The notes under the pieces were generated by a model. It saw only the letters and a program-made list of their open reading frames with translations. It searched no databases and was not told the origin of the DNA. From Zygaena filipendulae (taxonomy: Eukaryota > Arthropoda > Insecta > Lepidoptera > Zygaenidae): DNA of 64,000 nt. Of the stretch, positions 14,201 to 25,880 are shown in pieces. The translations under genes were made by a program, and so were the position numbers. Positions within the stretch are counted from its first letter, which is position 1, and every line of letters begins with the position of its first letter. Where the stretch lies: contig OU015654.1 of NCBI GenBank assembly GCA_907165275.2, positions 11,859,501 to 11,923,500 on the forward strand, in the 5' to 3' direction.

Positions 14201-16307
14201 TTCAGTATTTTAAACTAGTTAATTTTACTTTGAATTTTAGTCGAAGAAATGTTATGTTAAACTACTCTTTTATTTCCTCGCAATTGAAGTGAAAAGCACA
14301 GTTTATTACTCGTATATTAAATCATTTTATGCTCGACATTACTATCAGTATGCTAAAAGTCTCGAATAAAATTGGTTCGTTTTTTATATTAGTAGTTTAT
14401 TAATTAAACTTAGATATATTTTAATCGGACGTTATCCGTGTATCGCTGAAACAAAAAATATCGACGTCCTAATTGATAATTAAGAATTCTAGAACTGAGT
14501 AGATATTAGTTTTAGATGACAATTCCGCAGTATTTACCTAAACGTGAAAAGAAAAAGTTTATACAAGAAGTGCCAAAAACGGCTTCTTTTAACATAGGTA
14601 TTTTTTATGTTGCTAGTTGCCACTTATAAACTGCATAATTACCTATCGTCAAAAATTAATATTTACTCTTTTGTAGATACATATTCTATAATCGATTTAT
14701 TGGAACTAGATATGTTCCATATTTTTTAAATGAACGGGGTTAGAGATTTTTAAATATTCAGATACCTACCGGTTTTGTGTTTTGTGTGAGCAAAATTGGC
14801 CCATAGGCGACACTACGTAGTCGTTCGGATTATGATGTTATGTTGTTAATCTTTTAGCCTTTATCGTTCTGTATATACTTACGTACTACATTTATCAAAC
14901 ACCCATTACATGAAAGTAGTGTCTTACGACTATTATTCACTGATAATATTGATTTTTTCACTGTGCACACTCATTGTAATTTTTCCTCATCATTAAATTA
15001 GAATATTGTAGAAACAATATCAGATAGGATTAGGCAATCTAAAACCGTAATTGATTAAATACCTACACTTAACATTATAATTTTAGTGTTGAATGTTGGC
15101 ATTATGTTTGATTAACCAATCAACTAAAATTATTCATATTTACCTATTGAGACGTACAATAACCTACCTTTAATAAGACGAAGAAGATATAAAAAAGTGT
15201 TACTTTGTAAACGTAAGTGGTCTTTTTGCAATCAAGAAGTTCCGAGTTCGATTTCCAGCTAATAAAACAATAAAAATAATAAAAGAATAATAAAAGAGCG
15301 AACTTTGATGTTTTCGCTTTCCTGCCTAGGTGTCTACTTGATCTCAATTACTATTTTCATTTATTTTAACCAATTATGTAGGTACCTTTCATCATCTTTC
15401 TGTAAAGATTTTCACAGAGTTTTCTAATATTCAGGTAATACAATATTAAAAATACTCTGCGAAAATCTTTTATATTATTAACTGAATAAATTTAACTCAC
15501 TACTGGTAATCCTTGAATCTTCAGTAACTTTTCTGGTTCCATTAAAAAGAAACATCCGTAAATTAGCACCAAGAGAAAAGCTACTGCAGTTAAGCTGAAA
15601 ATGCTATAGAAGCCTAATTTTTTCACTAATATGCCGCTCAATCCAATTCCAATTGGCAGACCACAAGTCAAGCAAAAGTTGACCATGCCAACTCTAAAGG
15701 TTCTTGTCTCCTCAGAAGTAATATCACTTATATAACTGAAGACTCCTAAAAACATAGTGACCCAACTACCAGTGATAGCAGGAAAAATTGTTTCTAAAAA
15801 CACTGTTACTTCAAGTGGTATTTCATAGAAGAAATAAACATTGACAATATTATTGATCGACGTCAGGAGTTCTCCGAATATTGGTAGTAGAATGCAGATT
15901 TTCCTTTTGCCAGTTCTGTCACTCCATGCTCCCAAGAATATAATGATGAGGCACGGTAGCGCTGTACCTATGACTCCTTTCCAAATGTCTATAGACGATA
16001 TAATTTTTTGGATTTCTTTTTCATATTCAGTGTAGTTATTTGGAGTTTGACTGTTTCGCAGGGCATCACAAATTTTATCTTCTAATTTGAGTGTTACTCT
16101 ACATGCTTTGTCCAAATTGAAATTTACCATTGCAAATCTTGATATTACACTCGGAATAATGAGTCCGGCTAACATCGGTTCCACTGTGATATTGTTTTTT
16201 ACGTAACTCCATTTTTCTTTAAATGTTTTGCCACTTACTTCTGTTGTTGTGACCTCATTCAATGGTTTGTCTTCTATCACATCAATTTTCGGTATGTCGG
16301 TTGCCAT
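8280..16307 (-). CDS. gene B: complete SLC46 / PCFT-like MFS transporter
   Basis: The only full model here: exons 16307-15501, 13768-13615, 11863-11762, 10864-10727, 10206-10123, 9468-9312 and 8436-8280. Lengths are 807, 154, 102, 138, 84, 157 and 157 nt, summing to 1599 nt (532 residues plus TAA at 8282-8280). The ATG has G at -3 and G at +4. The N-terminus is hydrophilic, with I-T-V-E-P at about 40-44, C69 and C80 in the first loop, an N-Y-T sequon at N91 and motif A G-A-W-S-D-R-T-G-K-R-K at about 126-136. The last exon encodes a charged cytosolic tail rich in K, E and R (from Q-R-S-A-R-K-R-A). Introns hold a SINE, two CRE-bearing MITEs, two RTE-like repeats and an inverted LINE tail. No breaks were seen. 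SLC46 members move folate-like or other organic anions; the substrate here is not inferable. Confidence 0.93.
8467..8513. repeat. short tandem repeat, unit about actataatactt
   Basis: Four to five imperfect copies of a 10 to 12 base AT-rich unit, just upstream (on the minus strand) of the gene B last-exon acceptor, inside intron 6. Confidence 0.55.
8958..9190 (+). mobile_element. tRNA-derived SINE in intron 6 of gene B
   Basis: Pol III A box TAGCTCAGTGG at 8964-8974 and B box GGTTCAAACCC at 9008-9018, followed by 'aaacatcatgaggaaacc', a core typical of lepidopteran SINEs. The right end is uncertain. The head resembles a tRNA but lacks a clean acceptor stem, so this is not called as a tRNA gene. 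Confidence 0.75.
9502..9790 (+). mobile_element. CRE-bearing MITE, copy 2 (intron 5 of gene B)
   Basis: Right end GACGGACTAA at 9781-9790; the left TTAGTCCGTC core is lost by a small deletion. Two TGACGTCA octamers are intact, one following 'gggggctcg' and the other in 'ggttagtgacgtcacgcg'. Confidence 0.8.
10906..11150 (-). mobile_element. CRE-bearing MITE, copy 3, inverted and degraded (intron 3 of gene B)
   Basis: Starts 'ttattccgtcttgtagatta' and ends 'ctaactgacgtattaa', the reverse of the family. Both central octamers have decayed ('taacgtcactt' and 'ttacgacgctg'). Confidence 0.75.
11902..12113 (+). repeat. RTE-like/SINE tail repeat (intron 2 of gene B)
   Basis: Begins 'tagctatgccccgcggtttc', runs through 'cctgtgtccttctctg' and ends 'ttataatattagtaggat'. 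Near full length for this family. Confidence 0.75.
12417..12705 (+). repeat. RTE-like/SINE repeat, second subfamily
   Basis: Starts 'actagctgtgtccgcggttt'; its middle ('tccaggctaagcttaatcta' and 'gtgaaaaccgcatg') matches 61978-62230 rather than the common subfamily. Contains 'gaacagacagacag' and ends near 'tattatagtatagatta'. In intron 2 of gene B. Confidence 0.7.
13247..13330 (-). repeat. inverted non-LTR element tail with (TAA)n
   Basis: A (taa)n run followed by 'actctttattgaacacc' on the plus strand, i.e. '...caataaagagt(TTA)n' read on the minus strand: the appearance of a non-LTR retroelement 3' end. In intron 2 of gene B. Inference from form only. Confidence 0.5.
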
Positions 16308-16847
16308 TTCGTCCGGTTTTAATTATGGTTTATCATGAATTTTTTTCGAATTTTATATTTGTATTGTTATTCTGATCTCCATTTGGCACAATAACTTAAA
16401 ATAACAACAGTGATGTCCGTCGTTCGGTCTACTGTGGCACGTACGTAATGAGTGACACAATGGACTTAGGTATGTGGAGGTGATGCTTGCATGTCTGATA
16501 ATAATATTTGTTAAATACCATTTATATTATTGTATTTATAGATATTGATTGAATCGATAATGAAGTAGACTACTCTTTAGATAAGAGCTTTTATATTGTA
16601 TCTTGTTTATGACATACGCACTTTGGGTGCCTTAATACCTACCCATGGAGTACCTGGAAGAGAAGATATATCATTATTTATTTTTCCAATTATTTTCTAT
16701 CTACATGACAAGATCGTACCCGGCCAAAATAAAAACAAATACTTGTAAAAATAGTTTCTAAGAAATTAAACTAAGCATAATAAACGTTTATGATGTGTAT
16801 TTGAACGCTATTTAGTATTTACTAATACCTCCCCCTTTGTTAACTGA

Positions 16848-17070
16848 CGTCAAAAAGGAGGAGGTTCTCAATTATGCGTATGTTTTTTTTTATGTTTGTT
16901 ACCTCGACTCGTTCGACTGGATGAACAGATTTTGAGGATTTTTCTTTATTCGAAAGCTGTTGCTTTCCGTTTGGTCCAATTGTCATGAAATCAGGATCTG
17001 ATGATGGGATCTTGGAGAAATCGAGGGAACTTTTCAAATATTATGGGCACACCTATAGCAATTTGGGTAT
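16848..17070 (+). repeat. fragment of the GACTTCCAAAA MITE family
   Basis: Contains 'aaaaaggaggaggttctcaa', 'cgactcgttcgactgg' and 'tctgatgatgggatcttgg', all matching the element at 50658-50963. It lacks both clean ends. Confidence 0.5.
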
Positions 17071-17714
17071 TTTTTGTCTATAATAGCCTGACATCTTTGA
17101 GGTATGCTTTCTATTAATCTTTTCATCTTTCCGCGCAGTCGCAGAGCAATGACCTCCATATTTATTTTATATGACGACTCAGCTCGGCGGTAGGGTGGGT
17201 ATTTTTTCCACGCAACTTTAGCTTCATCAGCGCCCAAACATTTTCTATGGGGTTGGCGTCTGGTGATTGTGAGGGAGAAAAAGCCGCTTCGTAGCGCGAT
17301 GCGTATGCGGCCCTCATCGTGAGAAACGTGCTCTCTCTCGCTGAAAGTTGTGAGCGTACTGAGGTCGGAGTTGAATGTCTAAACGCATCTTAGGCATAAA
17401 ACCACATTACGAGTTTCAACCATTTTAAAATACGAAACTTATATTTTTAGAATACTTACCCCGGGTACGCTCTGTAGAACAGACCTATACCCATAACTTC
17501 TCTATTTTCGTAAAAAAAAAATATCATATTACAATTACACGTAGTATCTATTACATCATTATTTTAGTAATACTCCCTCCCTTTTTTAAGTTACCTTATA
17601 TTATTATTATTTATTGTGCATTAAAGCTTCTTGATTAAACATTATATTTGCAAGAGATAAGCAGGTATAATATATAAGATTATGTTTACAGTTTGTTTGT
17701 ATCACACATATATT

Positions 17715-17875
17715 TCGGAGTTCCCACAGGAATTACGGGATAAATATCTATACCCTATATCCTTTTCTGTATTCCTGACCACACGTGTATGCAAAATTTC
17801 ATGACGATCGGTTGAGCAGTTAAGGCGTGAAAGCGTGACAAACAAACCAATTCACATTCGCAATAAAATGTAGTA
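17715..17875 (+). repeat. RTE-like/SINE tail repeat, head missing
   Basis: Carries 'ggagttcccacaggaatt', 'tcctgaccacacgtg' and 'cggttgagcagttaaggcg', then ends in 'aacaaaccaattcac'. The opening motif is absent. Confidence 0.6.
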
Positions 17876-18261
17876 TTGTGCAGTGATGGTTTTAAGATCT
17901 CTTGGCTTGGCACCCATTTACCTTGTTCATGTATTTTATAACCATGCTCACATAGGGGTGCTGTGTAATTAGGTAAGGTCAATCAACTTTAAAACACGAT
18001 CAGCAATACAAACAGCACTCGACGATACTGTTTATTTATTGAGCACAGACAGCATACAACAATAAATATTTATATAACGCCGATGAGAGCTTAAATACTT
18101 AATAGGCAATAGCCAATCAAACAACTCGAAATAATTACTCGTCTAGCTACCTATACTCTATACGAGTACGTAATTTTTAACTAGATAGTATAGATATCTA
18201 CATAAAAAAAGTTGAATTCTGTTTGTATCATATATTGTATTGTCAAAATAACAGCTTTTTA

Positions 18262-18430
18262 TTGAAAACTGGCTGCGCCCCGCGGATTCACCCGCGTGAG
18301 TTTTGGGATGAGGAACCTTTGCGGACGCAGGCAGAACAACCCGCCAAAGTTTCATCACAATCGGACCAATGGTTTCGAAACGCATAGAAGACAGACATGC
18401 AAACATTAATTTTTATTTATAAAGAAGATA
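18262..18430 (+). repeat. RTE-like/SINE repeat, third subfamily
   Basis: Starts 'ggctgcgccccgcggattca', then 'gcggacgcaggcagaac' and 'tttcatcacaatcgg', ending 'attaatttttatttataaag'. Same subfamily as 35415-35575, 43130-43290 and inverted 62265-62415. Confidence 0.7.
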
Positions 18431-18803
18431 TGGAAAAATTATGGCACTTATAAATAAATTTTAAACTTTCTTTATGTCTGTCTGTTGGTTCCAGCTAATC
18501 TCCAAAACAGTTGGTTTTGATTTAGTTTAGTGTTTAGTGTTTAAATAAATGCTACTTTTTTAAGAATAATTATTTTTTTGTCAAAATTGGCATAGTTATG
18601 AGAAATCTAAAATACAGAAAGAGTAAAGTAGATGCAACTACCATGGTGGGTAGGTAAATTTTTTTTTTTTTATAAAGTGCAAAACACAAAACATTAGTGT
18701 ATAATGGTCAATTTCAGCACGCTTAACATCTACGTAATAAAGCAATATAGCACTTTTAGAGCAATTGTAAGTAAAGTATATTACCTAACTACATATATTA
18801 TAA

Positions 18804-19060
18804 CTAGCTGTCCCCCGCGATTTCATCCGCGGTAATTTCGGAGTTCCCGCGGAGGTTGCGGGAAAAAAGTACTCTATGTTCTTCAGTTCCCGAGGGAATT
18901 CCGGGATAAAAACTATCCTATCTTTTAAGTTATAAATTATATATATTATATATTATAAATGGTTGCAAAATTTTATGAAAATCCGTTCAGTAGTTTCGGA
19001 GTCCATCGCGGACAAACAACGTGACACGTGATTTATATATATTAGATAGATTAGATAATC
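18804..19060 (+). repeat. RTE-like/SINE repeat
   Basis: Begins 'actagctgtcccccgcgatt' and contains a duplicated 'gttcccg(a/c)ggga' segment plus 'aatccgttcagtagttt'. Ends in 'atttatatatattagataga'. Confidence 0.65.
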
Positions 19061-19194
19061 TGCTTGCATCGGCTCTCTACGCTCCAGAGCGCGCTATTCT
19101 GATAATTATGTTCTTATACGGTATAGTCTCACCTTGAACTCGAGGAATCTCTGCATAGGTATACCTGCATGTCATAAATCTATGTGTTTGTTTT

Positions 19195-19378
19195 CTACTA
19201 ATATTATAACGAGGTAAAGTTTGGGAGTTTGTGAGTTTGTGAGGTAGTAGAGTTCTACCGAACGGATTTTGAAAATTCTTTTACCAATAGGATGCTACAG
19301 TGTTCCTGAGTGTCATAGGGTTACTTCTTATCCCGGAATTACTACAGGAACTCCGAAATTAAGCAGTTGCAGCTAGTA
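19195..19378 (-). repeat. RTE-like/SINE repeat, inverted
   Basis: Opens 'actaatattataacgag' (inverted tail) and closes with 'aactccgaaattaagcagtt' and 'gcagctag'. Confidence 0.65.
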
Positions 19379-19827
19379 CCTAATGGATAAACCCAAAAAC
19401 TCTGAACCGATTCGGACAATTAGGTACACAGCTTTTATTTCAGTAAATTGTAGAGTTCTCCAAGGATTTCCCCCGGATGGAAAATTAACCACGAAAATCA
19501 GCTAATATGTTAAAAAAATATGAGGTAATTTGAATTGAATAGTTTAATTTGTGCTAATTAATACATAAGGTGTATCTATAGTGTGTGTGTATAGCAAAAA
19601 CTGACTTCGCGAAGTTTACCTAAGTATTTAAAAATTTGTGGGATTTTTAGGATTTTTTTGCAAATGTGTAATTTCAAGTTCATAAGTCATACTTATGCCA
19701 ATATAGGTACCTACTTACTACAAAGTTACAGTTAAATAAGCTTAGATAATAATTTGTGAACAAATATACCTACCCACAGGATGACTATATCAATGTGCAA
19801 AACCTAAAAATAGCTTTTTTTTATTTG

Positions 19828-20040
19828 AATAGCTGTTCCCCGCGATTTCACCCGCGTTAATTTCGCAGTGTTCGCGGGAATTTCGGGATAAAAAGTATCC
19901 TATGTCCTTCTCTGTACCCCTGACAACGTGTATGCAGAGTTTTATGATGATCGGTTGAGCCTTTGAGGCGTGAAAGCGTAACAGACAGACAGAAATACAG
20001 ACAGATAAAGTTACTTTATAATATTAGTAGGAATAGTAGG
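19828..20040 (+). repeat. RTE-like/SINE repeat, near full length
   Basis: Starts 'atagctgttccccgcgattt', includes 'gtccttctctgtacccctg' and 'gacagacagaaatacagac', ends 'ataatattagtaggaata'. One of the best preserved copies. Confidence 0.75.
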
Positions 20041-20196
20041 GAAGTAGGGATTAGCTCTTCCAAGATTATTGGTTGAAAAAAAAAAAAAAGTAAAAACGGT
20101 AGGACACTACTTAAATAGAGCAATAGTTTCATTGAAAACTCTGTACGAAGTTGAAGCAATTGGGTATTCTCCAAGGTATGAAAATCAAAATTCTAA

Positions 20197-20460
20197 TTAG
20201 TCCGTCAATTAGAAAATAAAAAAATAATAGACACGTATTTTTTGCTTTTTCAATTTAATGAAAATGAACATAGATAAAGCGCATTAAAGTTTAGGGTGAG
20301 GGGCTCGTGACGTCAATAGTCATTATAAGCGCCATACAAACCGCACAGAGTTGTGACGTCACGCGAAATTTCAACTCAATGTATTTCTGTTATTTTTTGA
20401 TTACGTAAAAAAAGAAAAATACGTGTCCAATATTTTTTACTAATCTACACGACGGACTAA
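20197..20460 (+). mobile_element. CRE-bearing MITE, copy 4
   Basis: Bounded by TTAGTCCGTC and GACGGACTAA. Octamers occur in 'ctcgtgacgtcaatag' and 'gttgtgacgtcacgcg'. Both ends and both octamers are intact. Confidence 0.85.
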
Positions 20461-21550
20461 AAAAAAATTTTTTGTCAAGTAGCCAATTGATTGGTGCGAA
20501 ATTACGTTCGCGCCTAAAGAAGAGACGTCATAATGTGATTCCACCACACTTTCAATTCCACGACTGCGTGCGCTGAATGCCGTTCCATGTCTATTAGCTT
20601 TTTACATATTTTTTATTTTTTATGATAATACTATACATATAGTTAACTACTTACTCTTATTTTAACTGTAACTTCTTTGGACGATAGTAAAACATCAATT
20701 TCAATGTTGAAAGGAATAAAACATATGAACACTTTCTAAAATAATAACGGAGACGTCGAAATTGACATACCGAATCGAATTCGCATTAGGTTGGTGTCAA
20801 GTAACTTTACAACTCTTGTAAAATTTATCAGATAAATTATTTTATAAGACTACCGTAGACCACGCGAAATACGCTTAAAATAAAATTATAATTGATGAAC
20901 TCGTTAACTTATACAGTCTCGGTGTGTGAGTCCACAAAATTGTCAGGTAATTGTGGTAACCTGCGATTGAAGCAAAAAAAAATCTACTGAATGTCATTTC
21001 ATATAATAGGTGTGATGCAAAACACGGGCGGATGTTTATAAACACATAGATAGCTGCCATGTGAGCATGTTGTTATCCGGCCGCCATCTTTGAATTTAAT
21101 CACGGACCGTCACCGAAGGGAACTACTTGTTTTGTATGATCGAAACAATAAATTTCTTTTATTCATTAATTCAGTCAAATATTCGTTCTTCAAATGTTGG
21201 TGGCCATTAAAAAAAATTTTATGCTAAGCTCCAAATTTTATTCATTTATTGTTTATTTATTTTAAAAAAAATTATATTCAATATATTTTATTTAATATAA
21301 TAGTTTGACAACTTTTGGACAATCGATTAAATTATTATAAATCCAAGTAAGGTTAACAAGAAAATCTGTGACAAGAAAATTGTAAAATTGGGACACCTTT
21401 ACAATATGTTTATTTATAATAAATAATAATAATCTTATTTTAATATTAGTCCATATAAGTTTTTATCTTTTTAGCAAATTTAACTTACTTATCCAGTTAT
21501 TTAATGTGAGTTTTTATCGTAGGTAGTCCATATTAATTATTAGGTATCCT

Positions 21551-21745
21551 ATACTAATATTATAAATGTGAAAGTGTGGATGTTTGGATGTTTGTTACTC
21601 AATCACGCAAAACGGCTGAACGGATTTGGGTGAAATTTGGCAGGCACGTTGTCAGGGGTACAGAGAAGGACACAGGGTACTTTTATGCCGGAATTCCCGC
21701 GGGAACTCCGAAATTACCGCGGGTGAAACCGCGGGGCACAGCTAG
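21551..21745 (-). repeat. RTE-like/SINE repeat, inverted, near full length
   Basis: Starts 'tactaatattataaatgtg', includes 'cgcaaaacggctgaacgg', ends 'cgcggggcacagctagtt'. Confidence 0.75.
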
Positions 21746-22309
21746 TTATAATATTTTTCAACTGTTCCATATGTTTTTTTTCAAAAGACCGGGGATCCGA
21801 GTCACTATTACTACAACACGTCGCGTTACGATAGCGCGCCATAAAAAGTATAGGTAGGTCCGTGTATAATTGTATATTCCCCATCGGCTTAAAAAAATAC
21901 TCTTCAGAAAAATACATGGAAAACAAGTCTATGGCATAAATATATTTTATGCCATAGACATGTTGTGTGATTTTTAGACGTTAACACAATTCCAAATACG
22001 ATTTCAATACTTAATTGATTTTAATTTTTGAAGTAAACTGACATCGAGGTGAAGTCAAATCAAAATCTGAGTCAGACTCAAAACATTTTCAAGAGTTAGC
22101 CTGCTCTTTTACCAGGACATATCCTGATTTTTGGGATGTCCTGCGGTGTCCGGGGTACTTTTTAATTGCGTCCTGGGTTTTTTATAGTGGTACTGTTTTT
22201 AAATTCCGCGCACCACTAGATACTGCCTGTAGTCTTAAATTGAATTGAAGATATTTTAATAAAAAAATATAATTGGGATGTTGACTACTTTTCAAAATCA
22301 AAATTCTAA

Positions 22310-22497
22310 TTAGTCCGTCAGTTAGAAAATATGAAAACAATAGACACGTATTTTTTGCTTTTTAAATAAATTAAAATATACAGAAATAAAGGGCATTAAA
22401 GTTTAGGGTGCGGGGGTCGTGACGTCACTAACCGCTCAAACCGCCATACAAACTGTCCGAATAGTGACGTCACGCGAAATTTCAACTCAATGTATTT
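22310..22497 (+). mobile_element. CRE-bearing MITE, copy 5, 3'-truncated
   Basis: Left end TTAGTCCGTC is intact and both octamers are present ('gtcgtgacgtcactaac' and 'gaatagtgacgtcacgcg'). The family sequence stops near 22497, so the right terminal repeat is missing. Confidence 0.8.
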
Positions 22498-22540
22498 ATT
22501 TTATTTTAATATAAAGTTAAAACATGTTTTAGTGTGACTA

Positions 22541-22779
22541 ACCGCCGCACTCAGAGTCGACTTTAATGATTACTTAGTTAAGTATAGATTTTTAAAACAA
22601 AACTGCCGCAATCAGACAAGTTTAATAAAATTATATTAATTGGCATTTAACTAATTAAGTTACATCTCATTAAATGCCAATTAACATTAATTTACTGAAC
22701 GTCTCTGATTGCGGCAGTTTTGTTTTAAAAATCTATACTTAACTAAGTAATCAATCAAGTCGACTCTGAGTGCGGCGGT
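22541..22779. mobile_element. long foldback MITE, copy 1
   Basis: Nearly the whole element is an inverted repeat: 'ccgccgcactcagagtcgac' at the left and 'gtcgactctgagtgcggcgg' at the right, continuing through 'agttaagtatagatttttaa' and 'attaaatgccaattaacatt' to a loop of about 15 bases near 22650-22665. A second copy is at 28057-28295. No coding capacity. Confidence 0.85.
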
Positions 22780-22959
22780 AAGAAGATTCAAATCAACCGA
22801 GCGTTAAGGTTGCAAAGTACAATTTTACTCTCCGTATCTCGATGATGATTCTGTTCACAAAATCGCTTACTTAATCTACATAGAATTGAATAAAAAACGT
22901 ATTGTCATGACAATTATAGATTCGTAAGCATAAAAAACTAATGTTTCGTTAGTCCGAAT

Positions 22960-23145
22960 GTCATAATGCGAATGTGAGTTTGTGTGCGTTTTCACGCCTC
23001 AACGGCTCAACCGATCACCATGAAATTTTGCGTGCACATTGTCAGGGATACGTACAGAAAAGGACAGGGATTTCTTTTTGTTCCGGAACTCCCATGGTAA
23101 CTGCAAAGTTAACGCGCGTGAAACGGCGGGGGAAACAGCTAGTAA
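22960..23145 (-). repeat. RTE-like/SINE repeat, inverted
   Basis: Contains 'gcgaatgtgagtttgtgtgc', 'cgcctcaacggctcaaccg' and ends 'gggggaaacagctagt'. Overlapping open frames on both strands here are repeat-derived. Confidence 0.7.
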
Positions 23146-23404
23146 ACAATTATATGTACAATTACCTACACTTTGTAACATCTATAGCAGTCAGATTAAC
23201 TATCTCGCAAACTGTGTAGGTAATTCGTGACTTTACAGTTTTATCCGCCATAAAAACCATTCGGTGTTCAGTATTCATTTTAAGAGTCACCTGTACCTTG
23301 GGAATCCCTCAAAAAAGTGCTATGGGAAAGTATCTCTTTTACACCCTGTGCAAGACGGGGGTGCGTGGAGAGCAAGAAACAGCGTTATTTTTATTTTATT
23401 TTAT

Positions 23405-23890
23405 TAAGGACTAGCTGTCTCCCACGGTTTCACCCGCGGTAATTTTGGAGTTCCCGTGGGAATTTTGAAAAAGTACCCTATGTCACTCAGGATCACTGTA
23501 GCTTCTTATAAGTGAAAGAATTTTTAAAATCGCTTCAGTAGATCCAGAGATTAGGTACCCCCTACAATCTCACAAACTCACGAACTTATAAATTCCGGAG
23601 TTCCCGCGGGAATTCCGGGATAAAAAGCACCTTATGTCACTCAGGATCACTGTAGCTTCCTGTAAGTGAAAGAATTTTCAAAATCGGTTCAGTAGATCCA
23701 GAGATAGCTGTCCCGCGCATTTTTACCCGCGGTAATTTCGGAATTCCCGCGGGAATTCCGGATTACAATATGGCCTATATTAATCAGTGATAATGTAGTA
23801 TTCAAATGGTGAAAGAATTTTTAAAATCGGTCCAGTACTTTTTGAGCCAATTCGTTACAAACATACATACAAATCTTTCCGGTTTAGACA
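23405..23890 (+). repeat. two to three RTE-like/SINE pieces in tandem
   Basis: 'ctagctgtctcccacggttt' at about 23411 and 'agctgtcccgcgcatttt' at about 23706 each open a copy; between them 'ggagttcccgcgggaattcc' recurs near 23588. Repeated 'cactgtagcttc' blocks suggest stacked insertions or local duplication. No gene. Confidence 0.65.
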
Positions 23891-24124
23891 ACAACAGCCA
23901 TCAATGTTAATTTTACATCATACATATACATTTAAACATTTTGAAGTAAGGCCAATAACAGTTATCCACTTGATTATGTAATACAGTTTTGAAAACAACT
24001 CAACTCTCAATTATTAACTAAAAAACATTTAGGTACAGTTACAAGCAGCAAATATAAAGGTAACAAATACAGTTCCATCGCTACACCAACTCAGAAAATT
24101 AGGGCGTTAAATAGATTTAGAATA

Positions 24125-24310
24125 GAATAGAATAGAATAGAAATATATTTATTTACACACACACCACGACATAAAACAACAAAATATGTAACAATAACAA
24201 AAAAATAATAATAGAATATTAAACAAAAAAAGAACCTTCTAAACGATTAAAAAAAAAAGATTTCTATAAAATTTAAAAGAATAAAAAATATATAAAATAT
24301 GTCGTGGCCC
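24125..24310 (-). repeat. inverted non-LTR element tail with (TAGAA)n
   Basis: Plus-strand 'agaatagaatagaatagaa' followed by 'atatatttatttacacac' and 'cacgacataaaac'. Read on the minus strand it ends in a pentamer tail, as some LINE 3' ends do. The other end is not defined. Confidence 0.45.
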
Positions 24311-24997
24311 GCGTAAAAATTTAAAAAATTTAATCTAAATTTACGTTTAAACGAGGGCTTGAACAGATGAAATTTAAGTGGAAAAATTTAGATGACAGAT
24401 GTGTCACACAATACGAGCGTGCACAGTTATCATGAATCTTGATAGCAGTGGTTGCCCAAATAGTTAAGAGACTTCAGCTAGCAACTTGTGTTCTCTAGGG
24501 TGTCAGTTCAATTCTCATGGTTTCTCCACAGAATCCTTGCTGTTTTTTTTTAAGTTTCATTTCATTTCTTGATGCGTGTATACAGTTATATAGCGCATTT
24601 TTTATACTTTTAAGAAGTGCATTATTATAATTACGTAACCTACGTATTTACATTATATGAATAGCTACCGTAAATATTATTTAGGTATCATTTTTTTAGT
24701 TTCTATTGTTAGGTGCATTTTGATCAAACGTGTTTTATAATGTTATAGGATGCAACATGTTTTATAGTACCTAGTGAAAATAAAAAGAAATTTCTTTCAA
24801 TCTAATAAATAGCTTGCCGACTGTATTTTAATAGTGCTGCTCGGTTTGTATGAGAAAATATATAGTACGTGACACTCTTAATAGGCAATAGGTACCTATG
24901 TATTTTTGTTTGTCGTTTAAATGGTGATTCTGACGTAAATCCCCGTTTAGCGACCAAACAATGGAGAGTTGACTACTTTTGAAAATAAAAATTCTAA

Positions 24998-25263
24998 TTA
25001 GTCCGTCAGTTAGAAAATAAAAAAAAAACAATAGACACGTATTTTTGCTTTTTCAAATAAATTAAAATATACAGAGATAAAGCGCATTAAAGTTTAGGGT
25101 TAGGGGGTCGTGACGTCACTAACCGCTAAAACCGCCATACAAACTGTCAGAATAGTGACGTCACGCGAAATTTCAACTCAATATGTCGCCGTTATTTTTT
25201 GATTACGTAAAAAAAGAAAAAATACGTGTCCAATATTTTTTAATAATCTACAAGACGGACTAA
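24998..25263 (+). mobile_element. CRE-bearing MITE, copy 6
   Basis: Complete copy with TTAGTCCGTC and GACGGACTAA ends. Both TGACGTCA octamers are intact, in 'gtcgtgacgtcactaac' and 'gaatagtgacgtcacgcg'. Confidence 0.85.
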
Positions 25264-25649
25264 AAAAAAAATTAGTCAAAATGCCCATTATCGTCCGTCT
25301 TGTCTAGTCTACGCAACACATTTAGATTTAATTTAAACTTTGCATTAACAACGTTTACATCCTATTTGTGGGTCTCCTATACGGATTATGCATGAGACGT
25401 AGACGGAAGAAGTTGAATTGGGTAAATTGAAAAATTACTCTGTCCGTTGATACAAATTGAAGTTCAAAGTTGACTATACGCAGAGCTAGACCAGCTATAT
25501 TATGTATCTTATAGGTATCTAAATATAATATGATTATACCTATTAGGTACAATAGTAACAATATTAGCTATGAAGGTGGGTGAAGATGTTGGCTACAGAG
25601 TGTACTTTATTAAATATTGGCTACTTTTGATTTAGAAAAAAGTAGTTCC

Positions 25650-25700
25650 AGCGGAAATTCCGAAACCCTCGCGGGTGAAACAGCGGGGCACAGCTAGTCA
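25650..25700 (-). repeat. RTE-like/SINE terminal fragment, inverted
   Basis: 'gcgggtgaaacagcggggc' followed by 'acagctagtc'. Only the last 50 bases of the family remain. Confidence 0.6.
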
Positions 25701-25825
25701 ATCTAATAGATATAATATGTAAAGTATGAGGAGAGAAATTTCGTTGTGGTGAGGGCTCACAAAACGGACCGCCCATTCGACTCACAGTTGTGGTCACAAT
25801 AGTACAAACATAATTTTTATGTTGT

Positions 25826-25880
25826 AATAATAATAAATAATAATAATAATAATAATAACTTTATTTCTATCAAGTATAAG
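25826..25880 (-). repeat. (TAA)n with inverted retroelement-like end
   Basis: About 30 bases of (taa)n and (taaa) units followed by 'ctttatttctatcaag'. Looks like the reversed 3' end of a non-LTR element. Confidence 0.4.
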
